From assembly GCF_001729245.1 (NCBI RefSeq), contig NZ_CP015217.1, forward strand, positions 2,594,001-2,658,000: a stretch of DNA of 64,000 nt, read 5' to 3'. The stretch is from Leptospira tipperaryensis. GTDB lineage: Bacteria > Spirochaetota > Leptospiria > Leptospirales > Leptospiraceae. The notes under the pieces were generated by a model. The model ran no database searches. It was not told the origin of the DNA and worked only from the letters and a program-made list of their open reading frames with translations. Both the position numbers and the translations under genes were made by a program. Below, in pieces: positions 9,393 to 20,900 of this stretch; within the stretch, counting starts at the first letter, position 1; the number at the start of each line of letters is the position of its first letter.

Positions 9393-10848
9393 AATTACAT
9401 TTCAGAATATTCTACTTTTATTAAGTATCCTTTCGGGTTCCTCCGTCTCGGCTCAAAACGGAAACTCCGCGGATCTCAAGGCTCTCCTCGACAGCGTCGT
9501 GATCATACGTAGCGACACTTTTTCCGAAAAGGAAGAACCGTCCGGTTATTCCGAAAAGTCCATCAATCGAGACGCTGGAACCGGTATGGTAATCGCGGGG
9601 AATCGGATTCTTACAAACGCTCACGTGGTTTCCAACTCGAGCTATCTCAAGATAAAACATTTTAATTCCAGCAAGTTTTACAAGGCCAGCGTTCAATATC
9701 TCGGCTTCGACTGCGACCTCGCGATCTTAAAAGTCGAGGAGGAAGAATTTTTTAACGGAATCGAACCCTTGGAAATCGCAGATTCCTCCCCCGCTCTCGG
9801 TAGTAATCTTCTGATCCTCGGTTATCCCGGAGGCGACGATAATATTACATTAGAAAACGGGAATGTTTCCAGAATCGAAAGGGTGCGTTATTCTTTTACA
9901 GGTTTGGATTATAGAAAGGCGATTCGAGTAAACGCAAACATAGTTCCCGGTTATTCCGGAGGGCCCGCGATCCAAAACGGGAAAGTTTCCGGTGTGACGT
10001 TTCAAATCAGTCAGTCTCAAGGGAACGTTGCGTATTTGATTCCTCCGGAAATCATAAATCATTTTTTAAAAGACGTGGAAGACGAGACCTATCACGGATT
10101 TCCTTTTCCGGGTTTTAGTTTTCAAAACGGTTATTCCTCTTCTCTAAAAAACTATCTCAAGATTCCGGAGGGTTTGAACGGAATTCTCATCAATACAGTG
10201 TATCCGGATTCTTCTTTTTCGGATCTTTTAAAACCGGAAGACTTCGTCTATAAAATCGACGAAGCGTATCTAAACGACGAAGGCGGAGTTTTGGATCCGA
10301 GCGGAATTTTTATCGGAGAGATGATCGAGAACAAGTTTATCGGAGATCCGGTAAAAGTATTCTTTTATCGAAACGGAAAAAACTATAAAGTGGAAGGCAC
10401 TCTCAAACAAGTCCCTTCTCTGAATCTTTACAGACAACAAGGAAGTGTTACAAGTTTTCTTTCCGCCGGTTTTTTGTTTCAACCCGTGAACCGCGCCTTG
10501 GCGGGTGGAGATTCGAGACGTCTGGAGAGTTCTCTTCGTTATCACTACAGTTATTATATCCAAGACGAGCTCTATCGATTTACGGATCGGGATATCATTC
10601 TTTCCGGGGTTTATCCGGATCCGCTGAACTCGAAATACGCGGGTTATCGTTATAAAATTTTAGAGTCGATCAACGATCGAACTCCTTCGAGTTTGGAAGA
10701 TTTTAAATCTCTCTGGAAAAAATTCTACGGAGGAACGATCAGTCTGAAGTTTCGAGGGATCAACCTTCCCATCGTTCTCGATCAGGAAACCGTGGATAAG
10801 ATCAATGTTCGCATTAAAAAACGCTTCGACGCGGAGGCGGACGAATGA
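9385..10848 (+). CDS. HtrA/Deg-like periplasmic serine protease with PDZ region
   Basis: The protein has 487 residues with a signal peptide (cleavage near VSAQ, residue 24). The S1C trypsin-like domain has a complete triad: H80 (LTNAHVV), D111 (CDLAIL) and S191 (GYSGGPA; Tyr replaces the usual Asn of GNSGGP). C-terminal PDZ-like segments follow ([28 protein letters not shown] ... [15 protein letters not shown]), the second degenerate. It probably degrades or refolds misfolded envelope proteins. It is translationally coupled to both neighbours. The downstream gene is a paralogue without the catalytic residues. Confidence 0.88.
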   Translation: MNKITFQNILLLLSILSGSSVSAQNGNSADLKALLDSVVIIRSDTFSEKEEPSGYSEKSINRDAGTGMVIAGNRILTNAHVVSNSSYLKIKHFNSSKFYKASVQYLGFDCDLAILKVEEEEFFNGIEPLEIADSSPALGSNLLILGYPGGDDNITLENGNVSRIERVRYSFTGLDYRKAIRVNANIVPGYSGGPAIQNGKVSGVTFQISQSQGNVAYLIPPEIINHFLKDVEDETYHGFPFPGFSFQNGYSSSLKNYLKIPEGLNGILINTVYPDSSFSDLLKPEDFVYKIDEAYLNDEGGVLDPSGIFIGEMIENKFIGDPVKVFFYRNGKNYKVEGTLKQVPSLNLYRQQGSVTSFLSAGFLFQPVNRALAGGDSRRLESSLRYHYSYYIQDELYRFTDRDIILSGVYPDPLNSKYAGYRYKILESINDRTPSSLEDFKSLWKKFYGGTISLKFRGINLPIVLDQETVDKINVRIKKRFDAEADE

Positions 10849-12209
10849 TGGTATCGAAGTCTTTATTCTTATTTTTACGCGGAGGAATTTTACTCCTACT
10901 TTTTTTATCCCCATTCTTCGGAGGACCGTTACGCTCCGAAACGATCCTAGTTCACTTCCGTAAGTTTTCACACCAGAATCCGTGGCAGAAGGGAACTCAC
11001 TATGAGAAAAAAGTTCCTGCGATCATAGCAAATTCGGATTTTATTCTCGCGCTACTTCCTCCGGGAGAACTTCCTCTTTTTTCGGAGATGAATCCGGAGA
11101 CGGCTCCGGGAACTCGTTTGTATATTTTCAAACACGATCCTGAAACCGGACTCGCCCTTTTTTCTCACAGAGGAAAGTTTTCAGGAAAACGGAGGGTTCA
11201 TCCTAATTTTGCCGGCGCGCACCAAGCCGGCTGTTCTCATTTTTTTCCAAAGTTAGAATGGGCCAATCCTGACTTTTCCAATTCGATCCTTCGTATGAGC
11301 AAACACCAAAGGGAAGAATCGAGTGAAAGAAAGTTCTTATATTCAAAAAATATAATCTGTGGATATTCCGACGGTAGATGGAACGTGCCCGCGGAATATC
11401 TTAGTTATTTTCTCCACAGCCCTTCGAGTAATCCGATCACTCATCCGGGTTTTTATTTCGACGACGCTCTTACGGTTCCGGAAAAGAATTTCTATTTTCC
11501 GGATTCTTCTTACGGGATCGTCGTTTCGGAAGTGCTTCCAGGAATCGGGCCGGTTCATAATTTATTTCCGGGCGACGCGATCTATAGCATCAACGGTCAG
11601 GGATTTTCCTCACCTCCGAGTCGTCAGGAAATCTATTCGAGAATTCTTTCCCACAATCATCACCATTCTCCTCCCGGAACTCAAGTCACCTTAGGAGTTT
11701 TTCGCGCGGGAAAAAGAAGAGAAATCTCCTACGGTTTAAAACCGTATTCCGAAGAATTCTTTTTTATTCCTTCCAAGTCGGGGACCAAACCTCCTTCGTA
11801 TCTTATTTCCGGCGGTCTATTTTTCACCGAACTTACCGGTGCGTATTTGAAAGAATCCGGTGATAAATACAGAGAAAACTCGGATAAAAAACTTCTTTAT
11901 CTCTACGAATCCTACAATAAAAAATCGCATCCCGAAAAGAACCGTCTCGTCTTTATCAGCAGAGTGTTTCCGGACGCGGAAAATCAGGGATTTCACGATT
12001 TTCAAGATCAGATCTTAGAGTCCGTAAACGACAAACGTGTGCGTTCTCTTACGGATTTAAAGGAAATCTTAAATGAGAGTAAAGACGAATATGTTGTCTT
12101 CCGTTTTTCGGGAAATCGGATCGCGACGTTCCAAAAAGAACAATTGCGAACCCTAAATCAGAAAATTATTTCAAACTATAATCTGGACAAACTCAATAAT
12201 TTGGACTGA
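10845..12209 (+). CDS. PDZ-containing HtrA-like pseudoprotease paralogue
   Basis: The start is an ATGA overlap with the HtrA-like gene. The signal peptide is [18 protein letters not shown]. The 454-residue protein parallels its neighbour in layout: an N-domain where the protease should be, a PDZ ([20 protein letters not shown] ... [10 protein letters not shown]), and a matching C-terminal PDZ-like end ([15 protein letters not shown] ... [18 protein letters not shown], compare [15 protein letters not shown] in the HtrA-like protein). No TNAHVV, DLAIL or GxSGGP motif is present, so the N-domain is catalytically dead or a different fold. It probably acts as partner or regulator of the protease. 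Confidence 0.75.
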   Translation: MMVSKSLFLFLRGGILLLLFLSPFFGGPLRSETILVHFRKFSHQNPWQKGTHYEKKVPAIIANSDFILALLPPGELPLFSEMNPETAPGTRLYIFKHDPETGLALFSHRGKFSGKRRVHPNFAGAHQAGCSHFFPKLEWANPDFSNSILRMSKHQREESSERKFLYSKNIICGYSDGRWNVPAEYLSYFLHSPSSNPITHPGFYFDDALTVPEKNFYFPDSSYGIVVSEVLPGIGPVHNLFPGDAIYSINGQGFSSPPSRQEIYSRILSHNHHHSPPGTQVTLGVFRAGKRREISYGLKPYSEEFFFIPSKSGTKPPSYLISGGLFFTELTGAYLKESGDKYRENSDKKLLYLYESYNKKSHPEKNRLVFISRVFPDAENQGFHDFQDQILESVNDKRVRSLTDLKEILNESKDEYVVFRFSGNRIATFQKEQLRTLNQKIISNYNLDKLNNLD

Positions 12210-12216
12210 TAATCTC

Positions 12217-12245
12217 TTGACGGATCTATTCCGAAAATGTAATTT
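12217..12245 (+). promoter_or_regulatory. Sigma70-type promoter of the response-regulator gene
   Basis: TTGACG (12217-12222), a 17-nt spacer, then TAATTT (12240-12245). Transcription would begin near 12252, leaving a leader of about 13 nt before the ATG at 12265. It separates the regulator from the protease operon. Confidence 0.6.
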
Positions 12246-12264
12246 TTGATTCCGGAATAATCCC

Positions 12265-13179
12265 ATGCGAATCCTATTCTTAGATGATGAAGAAGTAATC
12301 CGAGATCTATTTCGAGAAATATTCGGTTCCTTGCATGATCTGACTTTGGCGGGAACCGCCGAAGAAGCCCTCGAAATCTGCAAAAATCACGCTTTTGATC
12401 TGATTGTTACCGACGTACGCCTTCCTAAGATGAGCGGAATCGACTTCATTTCCAGACTGAGAGACATGGGAGTGGACACTCCTTTTATCGTTATCACAGG
12501 AAACCAAGACATCGACGTTTCCATTCGCGCGCTTCGTCTCGGAGCCGTTGACTTTTTTATCAAACCGTTTCGAATGGACGCGATCCGTCATTCTCTTCAG
12601 AAGTTTGAAAATCTTTTTATCTCCAGCCAGGAGTTGATCAGTAAGAATCACTTTCAGCTTACGGAATCCAGACAACAATTTGCAATCAAACCCAGTCTCA
12701 AAAATCTGAATCAATACGTGAATCTCGTAATGCGTTCCATTTCCTTGATCCCCGGAATTCATACGGACGATATTTTAGGGATCAAACTCGCGTTGTATGA
12801 ACTCCTCGGCAACTCGATCGAACACGGGTCCGCGGGAATCAACTACGAGAAAAAATCCAAACTCCTCTCGTCCGATATAAACTACTTCGATCACGTGGAT
12901 AAGATCTGCGACGCCCTAAACGAAGTCGTGCAGTTGGAAATCAGTTTTGAAAATCAGAAAATTTACGTTTCTCTCAAGGACCACGGCGCCGGCTTTGATC
13001 CTTCTAAGGTTCCGGATCCTGTCACCGATCCGAACGCGAGTCACCTTTCCGGAAGAGGAATTTTTTTGGTAAGAATGAACGTGGACGAATTGATCTATAA
13101 CGAAATCGGAAACGAAGTTCGTTTTAGCAAAACCTTAAAAAAAGCGATCGAAGCCAAATCAAAAGTAAACACCGGCTGA
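12265..13179 (+). CDS. Response regulator with C-terminal anti-sigma-type HATPase domain
   Basis: The N-terminal receiver domain (1-120) has the acid pair D7-D8, phospho-acceptor D50 (VTDVRLP), T78 and K100 (IKPF). From about 145 comes a GHKL ATPase of the RsbW/SpoIIAB (HATPase_c_2) type: N-box ELLGNSIEHG, DHGAGFDP, and GRGIFLVR. No HisKA dimerisation/phosphotransfer helix is seen, so it should act as a phosphorylation-controlled anti-sigma kinase or protein kinase rather than a histidine kinase. Its partners (STAS protein, sigma factor, sensor kinase) are not adjacent; a STAS-like gene is at 30938. The 3' end overlaps the convergent outer-membrane gene by 21 bp. Confidence 0.88.
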   Translation: MRILFLDDEEVIRDLFREIFGSLHDLTLAGTAEEALEICKNHAFDLIVTDVRLPKMSGIDFISRLRDMGVDTPFIVITGNQDIDVSIRALRLGAVDFFIKPFRMDAIRHSLQKFENLFISSQELISKNHFQLTESRQQFAIKPSLKNLNQYVNLVMRSISLIPGIHTDDILGIKLALYELLGNSIEHGSAGINYEKKSKLLSSDINYFDHVDKICDALNEVVQLEISFENQKIYVSLKDHGAGFDPSKVPDPVTDPNASHLSGRGIFLVRMNVDELIYNEIGNEVRFSKTLKKAIEAKSKVNTG

Positions 13180-14637
13180 AAGATAGATCCGAGAATATTC
13201 CTTTTTGTCGGCTTTTTTTGCCCATTCGTCGAATAAAATCTTTTCCTGTCTTTGAGGATCCACAACCGCATAAGATAAGCTTATTAGAATATAAGAATGT
13301 TCTGATTGAAATCCGGCGGTCCCAATGCCTTCCCATCCCCTTCCCAAAGGAGAAGAGGAAGTGAGGATCATCGCCTGAGCGGTCCATCGTTTTTCCCAGG
13401 TTTTACGGGCGCCCGCTTGAAAGAGTTGAATCCCTTTGTTTTCGTAGTTCGGTCGGGAAGTAGTTCCGTCCTCGTGGAACACGGTTCCTTCTTGGAGCAA
13501 AAGACTCTCCATCAAAAGAAAGGAAGTTTTCCCTCCGTATCCTCTCGGGTCGGTTCGAATTCCGGAATATCCGTTCGAGTCAGAATCCGTTCTCAGATTT
13601 GGATCCTTCGAGGTATAAAGGCCTCCAAGGAAATACGTCGCTTCCGGTCTTTCCCAGTTTAGCTTCGATCCGAGTAGAGTTCCAAAAGTCGACAGAGAAG
13701 TCCGGTAACTCTGAAACGCGTTGATTCCGTATTCTCGGGAACCGCTCACTGCAATTCCGTCCAGGTCCAGACTCAATCCGAAAACTTTCGCCGAGGAAAA
13801 CTCAAATCCATAGTATTGATAACGACCGCCGGGACGAAACGGACTTTCTTTCAGAAACAAGTCCCCCTTGACGGAATCTTGTCTCGACTCTTGATACAAA
13901 TAGTAGAATATTCTAAAATTCTCAAGTCCGTATTTTTCGCTGATGGAAAGGCTTCCTCCGGAGATCCTTCGCGCCGATTCGTCGGCATTTCTTTCGGAAT
14001 ACAAAATCGAATTCTGCATCTGGGCTCCGATCGCGGAAAAGGAAAGTCCCATCGGTTTCCACTGCGCTATAAATTCTCCGTAGTTTAAAAATCCTACGAA
14101 AAGAAATCCGTTTCGATCCAGTCTCTGATATCCCCTTCCCGCTTCCATTCCGAGTTTCCAGAAAGGAGTTTCCCATCCGCTCAGATACAAAAGTTCTCCG
14201 TCGGCGCCTCTCGTCGTCGTTTTTGTTCCGATGATGGATTCCTCGTATTGCAAAAAGGGCGAAATTAGAATCTGTTGATAGAATCGTTCTCCCTTTTGAG
14301 ACCAACCAAACTCCGGACTTGCAATTCCCCTGGAGAAACTTCGATCGGCCTGTTCCTCTCTCTTTCCTCCGTTCTGAGTCAATCCCCTGTAGAGCAAGGT
14401 AGCGTTTACATAAAAAGAAGAAGAATCGGAAGTTTCTTTTTTGGGAAACGTAAATCTTCCCTTTCCTTTGAGATCTCTTTTTCCTTCCTCTAAGAGTAAA
14501 AGATCATCCAGCCGGTATTCCGGAAAGGATTCCGCAATCGCGGTTGCGATCGGTGAAACGATACAAAATAGAAAGATGAGTTTTTGTAAAAATCGTTTTC
14601 CGTTTTTTTTTCGCGGTAGGGATCGAGGCGGGATCAA
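13159..14637 (-). CDS. Predicted outer-membrane beta-barrel protein
   Basis: The start is uncertain. A TTG at 14637 gives a normal signal peptide (basic n-region, then LQKLIFLFCIVSPIATAIA); a TTG at 14778 overlaps the flippase gene and gives an implausible 47-residue extension. The mature protein of about 460 residues is rich in alternating aromatic/polar strands (FYVNATLLYRG, FRIFYYLYQES, YILISLSYAV) and ends in Phe (YLSAGVYF), the usual outer-membrane C-terminal signature. Function unknown; possibly a channel or an export component. It is last in a minus-strand group with the flippase and PAP2 phosphatase. Confidence 0.72.
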   Translation of the reverse strand: MIPPRSLPRKKNGKRFLQKLIFLFCIVSPIATAIAESFPEYRLDDLLLLEEGKRDLKGKGRFTFPKKETSDSSSFYVNATLLYRGLTQNGGKREEQADRSFSRGIASPEFGWSQKGERFYQQILISPFLQYEESIIGTKTTTRGADGELLYLSGWETPFWKLGMEAGRGYQRLDRNGFLFVGFLNYGEFIAQWKPMGLSFSAIGAQMQNSILYSERNADESARRISGGSLSISEKYGLENFRIFYYLYQESRQDSVKGDLFLKESPFRPGGRYQYYGFEFSSAKVFGLSLDLDGIAVSGSREYGINAFQSYRTSLSTFGTLLGSKLNWERPEATYFLGGLYTSKDPNLRTDSDSNGYSGIRTDPRGYGGKTSFLLMESLLLQEGTVFHEDGTTSRPNYENKGIQLFQAGARKTWEKRWTAQAMILTSSSPLGRGWEGIGTAGFQSEHSYILISLSYAVVDPQRQEKILFDEWAKKADKKEYSRIYLSAGVYF

Positions 14638-14758
14638 TAAATTGATTTTTAGATTCAGATTCTCTAAATTAGGAATTTTGAATTTATTGATCGGAGCTGA
14701 GAGCCCGGTCCGCGAAGCGGAACCGCCCCGAACCTGAACTTCTCTAAAGGTCCGTTTT

Positions 14759-16045
14759 TCATCTTCGGAAGAATGCAAGGAAGTATCCGGTCAATATGAG
14801 CCAGGATACGATCTGACCCAAAAAATAAGAAGAAGCCGCGCCCGTCGGTCCGTATTCCGGAATCAATAGATTGGCAAGAACAAGTCCGCAGACCAATCGT
14901 AATAACGCCAAAAACGCGAGCATCCTGGGTTGTCCAAGCGCGAATAACGCAATTCCCAAGGGGGAGAATACGAGCTGCAACATATAATTCGGATACAATA
15001 TCTGGAAAACTCCGATCGAATCCGCATACTTTCCCCGAAACAATAGATTTAAGATCCATTCCGCGAGAAAAAATCCGGGCGATAATAAAACCGCCATTCC
15101 AACCGCGAGGAGCATCGACTTCCAGAGAAACTTTGGAAATTCTTCCGAATCTACGAGACGTGATAGTTTTGGATAGATGAGAGAATTGATCACCGAAAAT
15201 AAGATCACGAATCCGCTGAACAGCTGTAAGGCGGTTCCATACACGGCCGCCGATTCCTGGGAATGATACCACTTTAAAAAGAAAATTTCCATCCGATCCG
15301 AGATCATCGCAAAGATGGACGCCAAAAAAGCGTATCCGTTAAACGAAGTCAGCGTGGACGTCATCTCTTTGACCTGATCTTTCGCTCCGCTCCAGTAGAG
15401 TTGATTTCTCGGAAACACAAAGAAGAACAATACCAATACAAAAAGCGGAGACGCGGTAAAGATCGCGAGTATGTCCAGATGTCCGAGCGCCCTTTGTGAG
15501 AGATGATCCGCCGCATACAAGACAAGGAGTCGAATTAGATTCGGAAGAGGATTCCAAAATGAAAGAGAGATATAATTTCCAAAACAGATAAAGATACTTT
15601 CAAAAAAGGAATTGAACGAGAGAACAAAACTTCCTAAGACCAAAAGTGCGACCACGATCGAACTTTCTCTCAAAAGTACAGCTCCGATCAGACTGATAAG
15701 CGCAAGCGCGCCCAAGGCCCCCAGCTTGATCCACATCGATGAGGACAAAAGAACTCCGATCTTTTGTTTGTCTCCGGTTACGGGCGCGAGAAATTTTACG
15801 AGAGCGGCGGGAAGTCCGAATTCTGCGATCGCGAGAAGCACGGGCAAAAAGCCGGCGTAGTATTGAAAGAGTCCGTTCTCGCTTTTTGTGAGTATGTTTA
15901 CGGAGTAGACCATAAACACGAGATTGAGTAAGGAAGAGATCGCTTTAGAGATGCTCACAAACAGGGAAGATTTGAACATTCCGGATCTCCGGAATTGAAC
16001 CAAGAGGTTCGAAACTTTTTTCAACTTCCCCGAAAGTTTTAACAT
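14759..16045 (-). CDS. Polysaccharide flippase-like membrane protein (Wzx/MATE-like)
   Basis: About 428 residues from ATG 16045, with some 12 hydrophobic helices and few charged loops, starting VSISKAISSLLNLVFMVYSV, typical of the oligosaccharide-flippase/lipopolysaccharide biosynthesis family. Such proteins move lipid-linked sugars across the inner membrane. The PAP2 phosphatase gene immediately upstream (1 nt gap) would fit recycling of polyprenyl pyrophosphate carriers. The substrate is not predictable. Longer in-frame starts would overlap the PAP2 gene and add a non-hydrophobic N-terminus, so they were not chosen. Confidence 0.82.
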   Translation of the reverse strand: MLKLSGKLKKVSNLLVQFRRSGMFKSSLFVSISKAISSLLNLVFMVYSVNILTKSENGLFQYYAGFLPVLLAIAEFGLPAALVKFLAPVTGDKQKIGVLLSSSMWIKLGALGALALISLIGAVLLRESSIVVALLVLGSFVLSFNSFFESIFICFGNYISLSFWNPLPNLIRLLVLYAADHLSQRALGHLDILAIFTASPLFVLVLFFFVFPRNQLYWSGAKDQVKEMTSTLTSFNGYAFLASIFAMISDRMEIFFLKWYHSQESAAVYGTALQLFSGFVILFSVINSLIYPKLSRLVDSEEFPKFLWKSMLLAVGMAVLLSPGFFLAEWILNLLFRGKYADSIGVFQILYPNYMLQLVFSPLGIALFALGQPRMLAFLALLRLVCGLVLANLLIPEYGPTGAASSYFLGQIVSWLILTGYFLAFFRR

Positions 16046-16046
16046 T

Positions 16047-17006
16047 CTATTTTTTGAAATCTGTTTTCTCTCTCCAAAGCGACAGTAGATATACGGAGAA
16101 AAAACCGATGTAACTGCTAACGATCCCGTACCTAAGGTATCTTGCAACCGGATTTTCTGGTAAGAGTTTTTGCACGAGATAACCCGGTAAAAAGTAAAAG
16201 AGCAAAACTCCCACGATCAAGATTCCCGCTCTTTTTAAGCTTTCATCCAGAGTCTTCATCGGCTTCCAATCCAAGGAATGATATTTTGAAATGAGAATTC
16301 CGATCGCAAAACCGGCGAGCGCTCCACAAGCCGATATCACCTGCTCATAGGATTTTGCTTTTTCGATTCCGATCCTATCCGAATGCAAAAGAACCGAGGG
16401 AAGAGTTACTACGACGATGATCAAAGAAAAAGTTTTTGTGTTGGAAAGATTCTGTCCCGGAAAAGGATGCGAAGCTTCGATCTCGGGAACGTATCGAAAC
16501 AAAAGTTGAATCGATAAAAGTCCGAGAAGTCCCAGCACAAATCCTCCCAATACGTCTCCCGGGAAATGAACTCCCGCATACATTCTGGAAAAAGGCATCA
16601 GAAGAATGATGATTCCCGCGAGCCATCGAAGCGGTCTCGATTTTGCATTTAGAAAAACGAGTCCCCATATTACGACCGAAGACTGCACATGACCCGATGG
16701 AAATCCGTATGCAAATTCCGTTAAACTTCCGGGACCGTTCCAAGCAAGCAACGGCCTCGGACTTTCAAAAAAAGCTTTCGCCAATCCATTCACGATGCCG
16801 GATGTTAAGAGTCCAACTCCGAGTCGTATCCCGAGTTTACGATCCCAAAAAATATAAACGCTGGAAAGAAGAATCATAAAGAAAAGATTCCCGCCCAGAT
16901 GATGAAACAATAGACTCGTCCAACCCAAGACCGGATCCAGAGAGGTTCCACGCAACGTTTCTAAAAAGCCATTCCCAAACCAAAAGGAGTCTTGAAACCA
17001 ACTCAT
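16047..17006 (-). CDS. PAP2-family membrane phosphatase
   Basis: A lipid or polyprenyl phosphate phosphatase in the inner membrane. All three PAP2 signatures are present: KAFFESPRP (C1), [10 protein letters not shown] (C2, catalytic His) and [16 protein letters not shown] (C3). The 319 residues have about eight to nine hydrophobic helices; the C-terminal half (from about 190) is an extra membrane region beyond the core PAP2 domain. ATG 17006 is preceded by AGGAG about 13 nt upstream. It heads a minus-strand operon with the flippase. A TATAAT-like hexamer on the minus strand at 17036-17041 may be its -10. Confidence 0.85.
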   Translation of the reverse strand: MSWFQDSFWFGNGFLETLRGTSLDPVLGWTSLLFHHLGGNLFFMILLSSVYIFWDRKLGIRLGVGLLTSGIVNGLAKAFFESPRPLLAWNGPGSLTEFAYGFPSGHVQSSVVIWGLVFLNAKSRPLRWLAGIIILLMPFSRMYAGVHFPGDVLGGFVLGLLGLLSIQLLFRYVPEIEASHPFPGQNLSNTKTFSLIIVVVTLPSVLLHSDRIGIEKAKSYEQVISACGALAGFAIGILISKYHSLDWKPMKTLDESLKRAGILIVGVLLFYFLPGYLVQKLLPENPVARYLRYGIVSSYIGFFSVYLLSLWREKTDFKK

Positions 17007-17056
17007 ATTTTCACCCTTTCTCCTAACTTACTTATTATAAAGAACAAGTCTCCGTA

Positions 17057-17098
<42 letters not shown>

Positions 17099-17147
17099 AT
17101 TCTAAATCCTATAATTATTGAACACTTGTTCGAAAAGCAGACTTTGC

Positions 17148-17951
17148 ATGGAAACCCAAACAGAATCCGACCTTCTTGAAAGCCTCTTTCTCATTCCCAG
17201 AGAATCCGTAAAACAATTCCTAAAAACATTGCTTCACCTCGTATATTCCGTGGAAGTTACGGGCCTTGAAAATATTCCGGAGACCGGCGGAGCCGTTCTC
17301 ATTTCGAATCACACGGACAACCTGGATGTAATCGTACAAGGGACGTCGGTTTTAAGAAAAGTGATTTATCTTGGAAAATACGAATTGTTTCATCCCCAGG
17401 AAACCGTCCTCGAACTTCTAAACGATCCCAATTCTCCCTTGAACACTTTCCCTTTAAGTCTGATGAAACAAACCCTCGTGGTTGCACTCAACGCGCTCGG
17501 AGATATGCAGGGAAAACAACTGATGCACTGGGGAGGTCATCCGATCCTAAGAGCGCATAACGTGAAAGACGCGAAGTCCGCCGCGCTGTATTATGAAGAG
17601 TTGGAAAACTATATGGTGGAGCTCATCCAAAAAGGAGAACTCATTTCGGTCTATCCTCAGGGAACGAGAGTTGAAAACGTGGAGCCGGGATCCTTCAAAG
17701 CCTTGTCCGCAAAACTCGCGATCCGCGCGGGTGTTCCGATCATCCCGAGCGGGATCAAAGGCGCCTGGAGAATGATGAAACCGGAAGCCTTTCTCACCGG
17801 AAAAGCCTTCGGCTCCAAGATCACTTACAATATCGGAAAGCCCATCTTTCCGGATCAGTTTCCAAAAGAACCTCTCAAAAAAGCGGCGAAGATGGTTACA
17901 GAAGAATTGGAGAACCGCGTGAGAAAACTCATCGATTCTCCCGAAAGCTAA
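17148..17951 (+). CDS. PlsC-like 1-acyl-glycerol-3-phosphate acyltransferase family
   Basis: About 267 residues from ATG 17148; a TTG at 17118 is a less likely start. The acyltransferase motifs are visible: block I SNHTDNLD (HX4D catalytic pair), a [20 protein letters not shown] block III region with the EPGSFK-type acyl-acceptor site, and AGVPIIP block IV. The family transfers acyl chains to lysophosphatidate or related glycerolipids at the inner membrane face. No transmembrane helix is obvious. It is followed after 35 nt by icmF on the same strand, probably one transcript, linking acyl-CoA use and branched acyl-CoA metabolism. Confidence 0.82.
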   Translation: METQTESDLLESLFLIPRESVKQFLKTLLHLVYSVEVTGLENIPETGGAVLISNHTDNLDVIVQGTSVLRKVIYLGKYELFHPQETVLELLNDPNSPLNTFPLSLMKQTLVVALNALGDMQGKQLMHWGGHPILRAHNVKDAKSAALYYEELENYMVELIQKGELISVYPQGTRVENVEPGSFKALSAKLAIRAGVPIIPSGIKGAWRMMKPEAFLTGKAFGSKITYNIGKPIFPDQFPKEPLKKAAKMVTEELENRVRKLIDSPES

Positions 17952-17986
17952 ATTCAATTTTTTGAATCTATTATAGAAGAATCAAT

Positions 17987-20900
17987 ATGGAAACACAAAT
18001 CTACACTCCCAAATACAAGGTTCGCTTTATCACGGCGGCCTCCCTCTTCGACGGACACGACGCGTCGATCAATATCATGCGGAGAATTCTTCAGGCCTCC
18101 GGAGTGGAAGTCATCCACCTCGGGCACAACCGTTCCGTAAAAGAAATCGTGGAGTGTGCGATCCAGGAAGACGCGCAGGGAATCGCAATCACGAGTTATC
18201 AAGGCGGTCACGTAGAATATTTCAAATATATGATAGACCTTTTGAAAGAAAAAGGCGCGGGTCATATCAAGGTATTCGGAGGAGGAGGAGGAACCATTCT
18301 TCCATCCGAGATCAAAGAACTCGAAGCCTATGGAGTCACGAGAATTTATTCTCCGGACGACGGAAGAGAACTCGGATTGCAAGGAATGATCAACGACCTC
18401 ATCTCCAAGTCCGACTTCATTCCTCCCCTCACCTTCAACGGAACCCTACACGCATCTCTCAAAGAAAAAAATCCATTAGCAATCGCGCAAACGATCACCT
18501 TGGTCGAGAACACTTTTGAAAGAGAAGGATTGGAAAAGTCGGCTCTCACCGAAAAACTTCAGTTTCCTCCTACCTCAAAAAAAGTTCCGATCCTGGGAAT
18601 CACCGGAACCGGCGGTGCGGGAAAGTCCTCTCTTACGGACGAACTGGTTCGAAGATTCTTAATCGACTTTCCGGATAAAACGATCGCGATCCTTTCCGTG
18701 GATCCTTCCAAAAGAAAAACCGGAGGGGCACTTCTTGGGGATAGGATTCGAATGAATTCGATTTCTCACGAAAGGGTTTATATGAGATCCTTCGCTACGA
18801 GAGAAGCAAACATTGCGCTTAACAAAAACGTTAAACGAAGCATCGAAGTTTTAAAAAGTGCGGGTTTTGATCTGATCATCGTAGAAACCGCGGGGATCGG
18901 TCAGAGCGATTCCGAAATCACCGAGGTCGCCGACGTCTCTCTTTACGTGATGACCCCCGAATACGGAGCCGCTACCCAGCTCGAAAAGATCGACATGATC
19001 GACTACGCGGACTTAATCGCGATCAACAAGTTCGACAAACGAGGCGCACTCGACGCGATCCGAGACGTAAAAAAACAATACCAAAGATCCAGACAGTTGT
19101 TTCAAGAGAACGTGGATACGATGCCCGTCTTTGGAACCATCGCTTCTCAGTTCAACGATCCGGGAACAAACAGCCTTTATAGCAACGTCATTCACGCGGT
19201 TTCCGAAAAGTTAGAACTCGGATGGACGAGCACCTACGGAAAAGAAGCGGGAATGAGCGAAAAGATTTTTATCATTCCTCCGGATCGCGTCCGTTATCTC
19301 GCGGAAATCAGAGAAGAATGCAATCGTTACGATCAGATGACCGAAAAGGAATCGACTAAAGCGAGAAAACTCTTTCAACTCGCGGGCGCCCAGGAAGTTC
19401 TAAAATCCGCAGGTCAGGACACAAAAATTATAGAATTAGAATATTCTAAAATTGAAAGTTCTCTGAGCGCGGAGGCAAAACAGATTCTCGCGACATGGGA
19501 ATCCAAACTGAAAAACTATCAGGGAGAAAGTTTTACTTATAAGGTCCGAGACAAAGAGATCAAGGTCGCAAACAAAACGGAATCTCTGAGTCATTTAAAA
19601 ATTCCAAAGGTGGCGACTCCTAAGTTCAAAGACTGGGGAGAAATTGTTCGTTGGTCGTTTCAAGAAAACTTCCCCGGAGAATTTCCTTACACGGCCGGGG
19701 TCTTTCCTTTTAAAAGAACCGGAGAGGATCCGACTCGTATGTTTGCGGGAGAAGGTGGTCCCGAAAGAACAAACGCCCGTTTTCACTACGTAAGTTTGGG
19801 AATGCCCGCACAACGTCTTTCCACCGCCTTCGATTCGGTGACCCTCTACGGAGAAGACCCGGGAGAAAGACCCGATATCTATGGAAAGATAGGAAACTCG
19901 GGAGTGAGCATCGCGACGCTCGACGACGCTAAAAAACTCTATTCCGGTTTTGATCTCTGCAACCCTACTACTTCGGTTTCGATGACGATCAACGGTCCGG
20001 CTCCGATGGTCCTCGCATTTTTTATGAATACCGCCGTCGATCAAGCCTGCGAAAAATATATCAAAGCGCAAGGAATCGAAACGGAGGTTCGTAAAAAGAT
20101 AGAAACTATCTATAAAGAAAAAAAACTTCCGGTTCCTAAATACAACGCGGTCATTCCCGAAGGAAACGACGGACTCGGTTTGATGCTCCTCGGAGTCACG
20201 GGAGATCAGGTTTTGGAAAAGGAAGTTTACGAGAAGATCAAAGAAGAAACTCTCAAAGTAGTCAGAGGAACGGTGCAAGCCGACATTCTCAAAGAAGATC
20301 AGGCTCAAAACACTTGTATCTTCTCGACGGAATTTGCGTTGAAGATGATGGGAGACATTCAGGAATTCTTTATCACAAAACAGATCAGAAACTTTTATTC
20401 GGTTTCGATCTCGGGTTATCATATCGCGGAAGCGGGAGCCAATCCGATCACTCAGGTAGCCTTCACGCTCGCAAACGGACTGACCTACGTCGAATATTTC
20501 CTGAGCAGAGGAATGAAAATCGACGACTTCGCCCCGAACTTGTCTTTCTTCTTTTCGAACGGGATCGATCCGGAATACGCGGTCATCGGACGAGTTGCGA
20601 GAAGAATCTGGGCTAAGGCGATGAAATACAAATACGGAGCCAACGAACGTTCTTCGATGCTCAAGTATCATATTCAGACATCGGGAAGATCCTTACACGC
20701 GCAGGAAATCGCGTTCAACGATATCCGAACCACCTTACAAGCGTTATACGCAATTTTCGACAACTGCAACTCCTTACACACGAACGCTTATGACGAAGCG
20801 ATAACGACCCCGACCGAAGAATCGGTTCGAAGAGCGATGGCGATTCAGCTTATCATCAACCGGGAACTCGGACTCGCCAAAAATGAAAACCCGGGACAAG

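Noticed and set aside
17952..17986. Possible cobalamin riboswitch before icmF
   Set aside because: Only 35 nt lie between the acyltransferase stop and icmF, too short for the element, and no B12-box was seen.
19595..20671. 358-codon minus-strand frame inside icmF
   Set aside because: Long antisense frame caused by the codon use of icmF; no domain is recognisable, while the sense strand is a clear enzyme.
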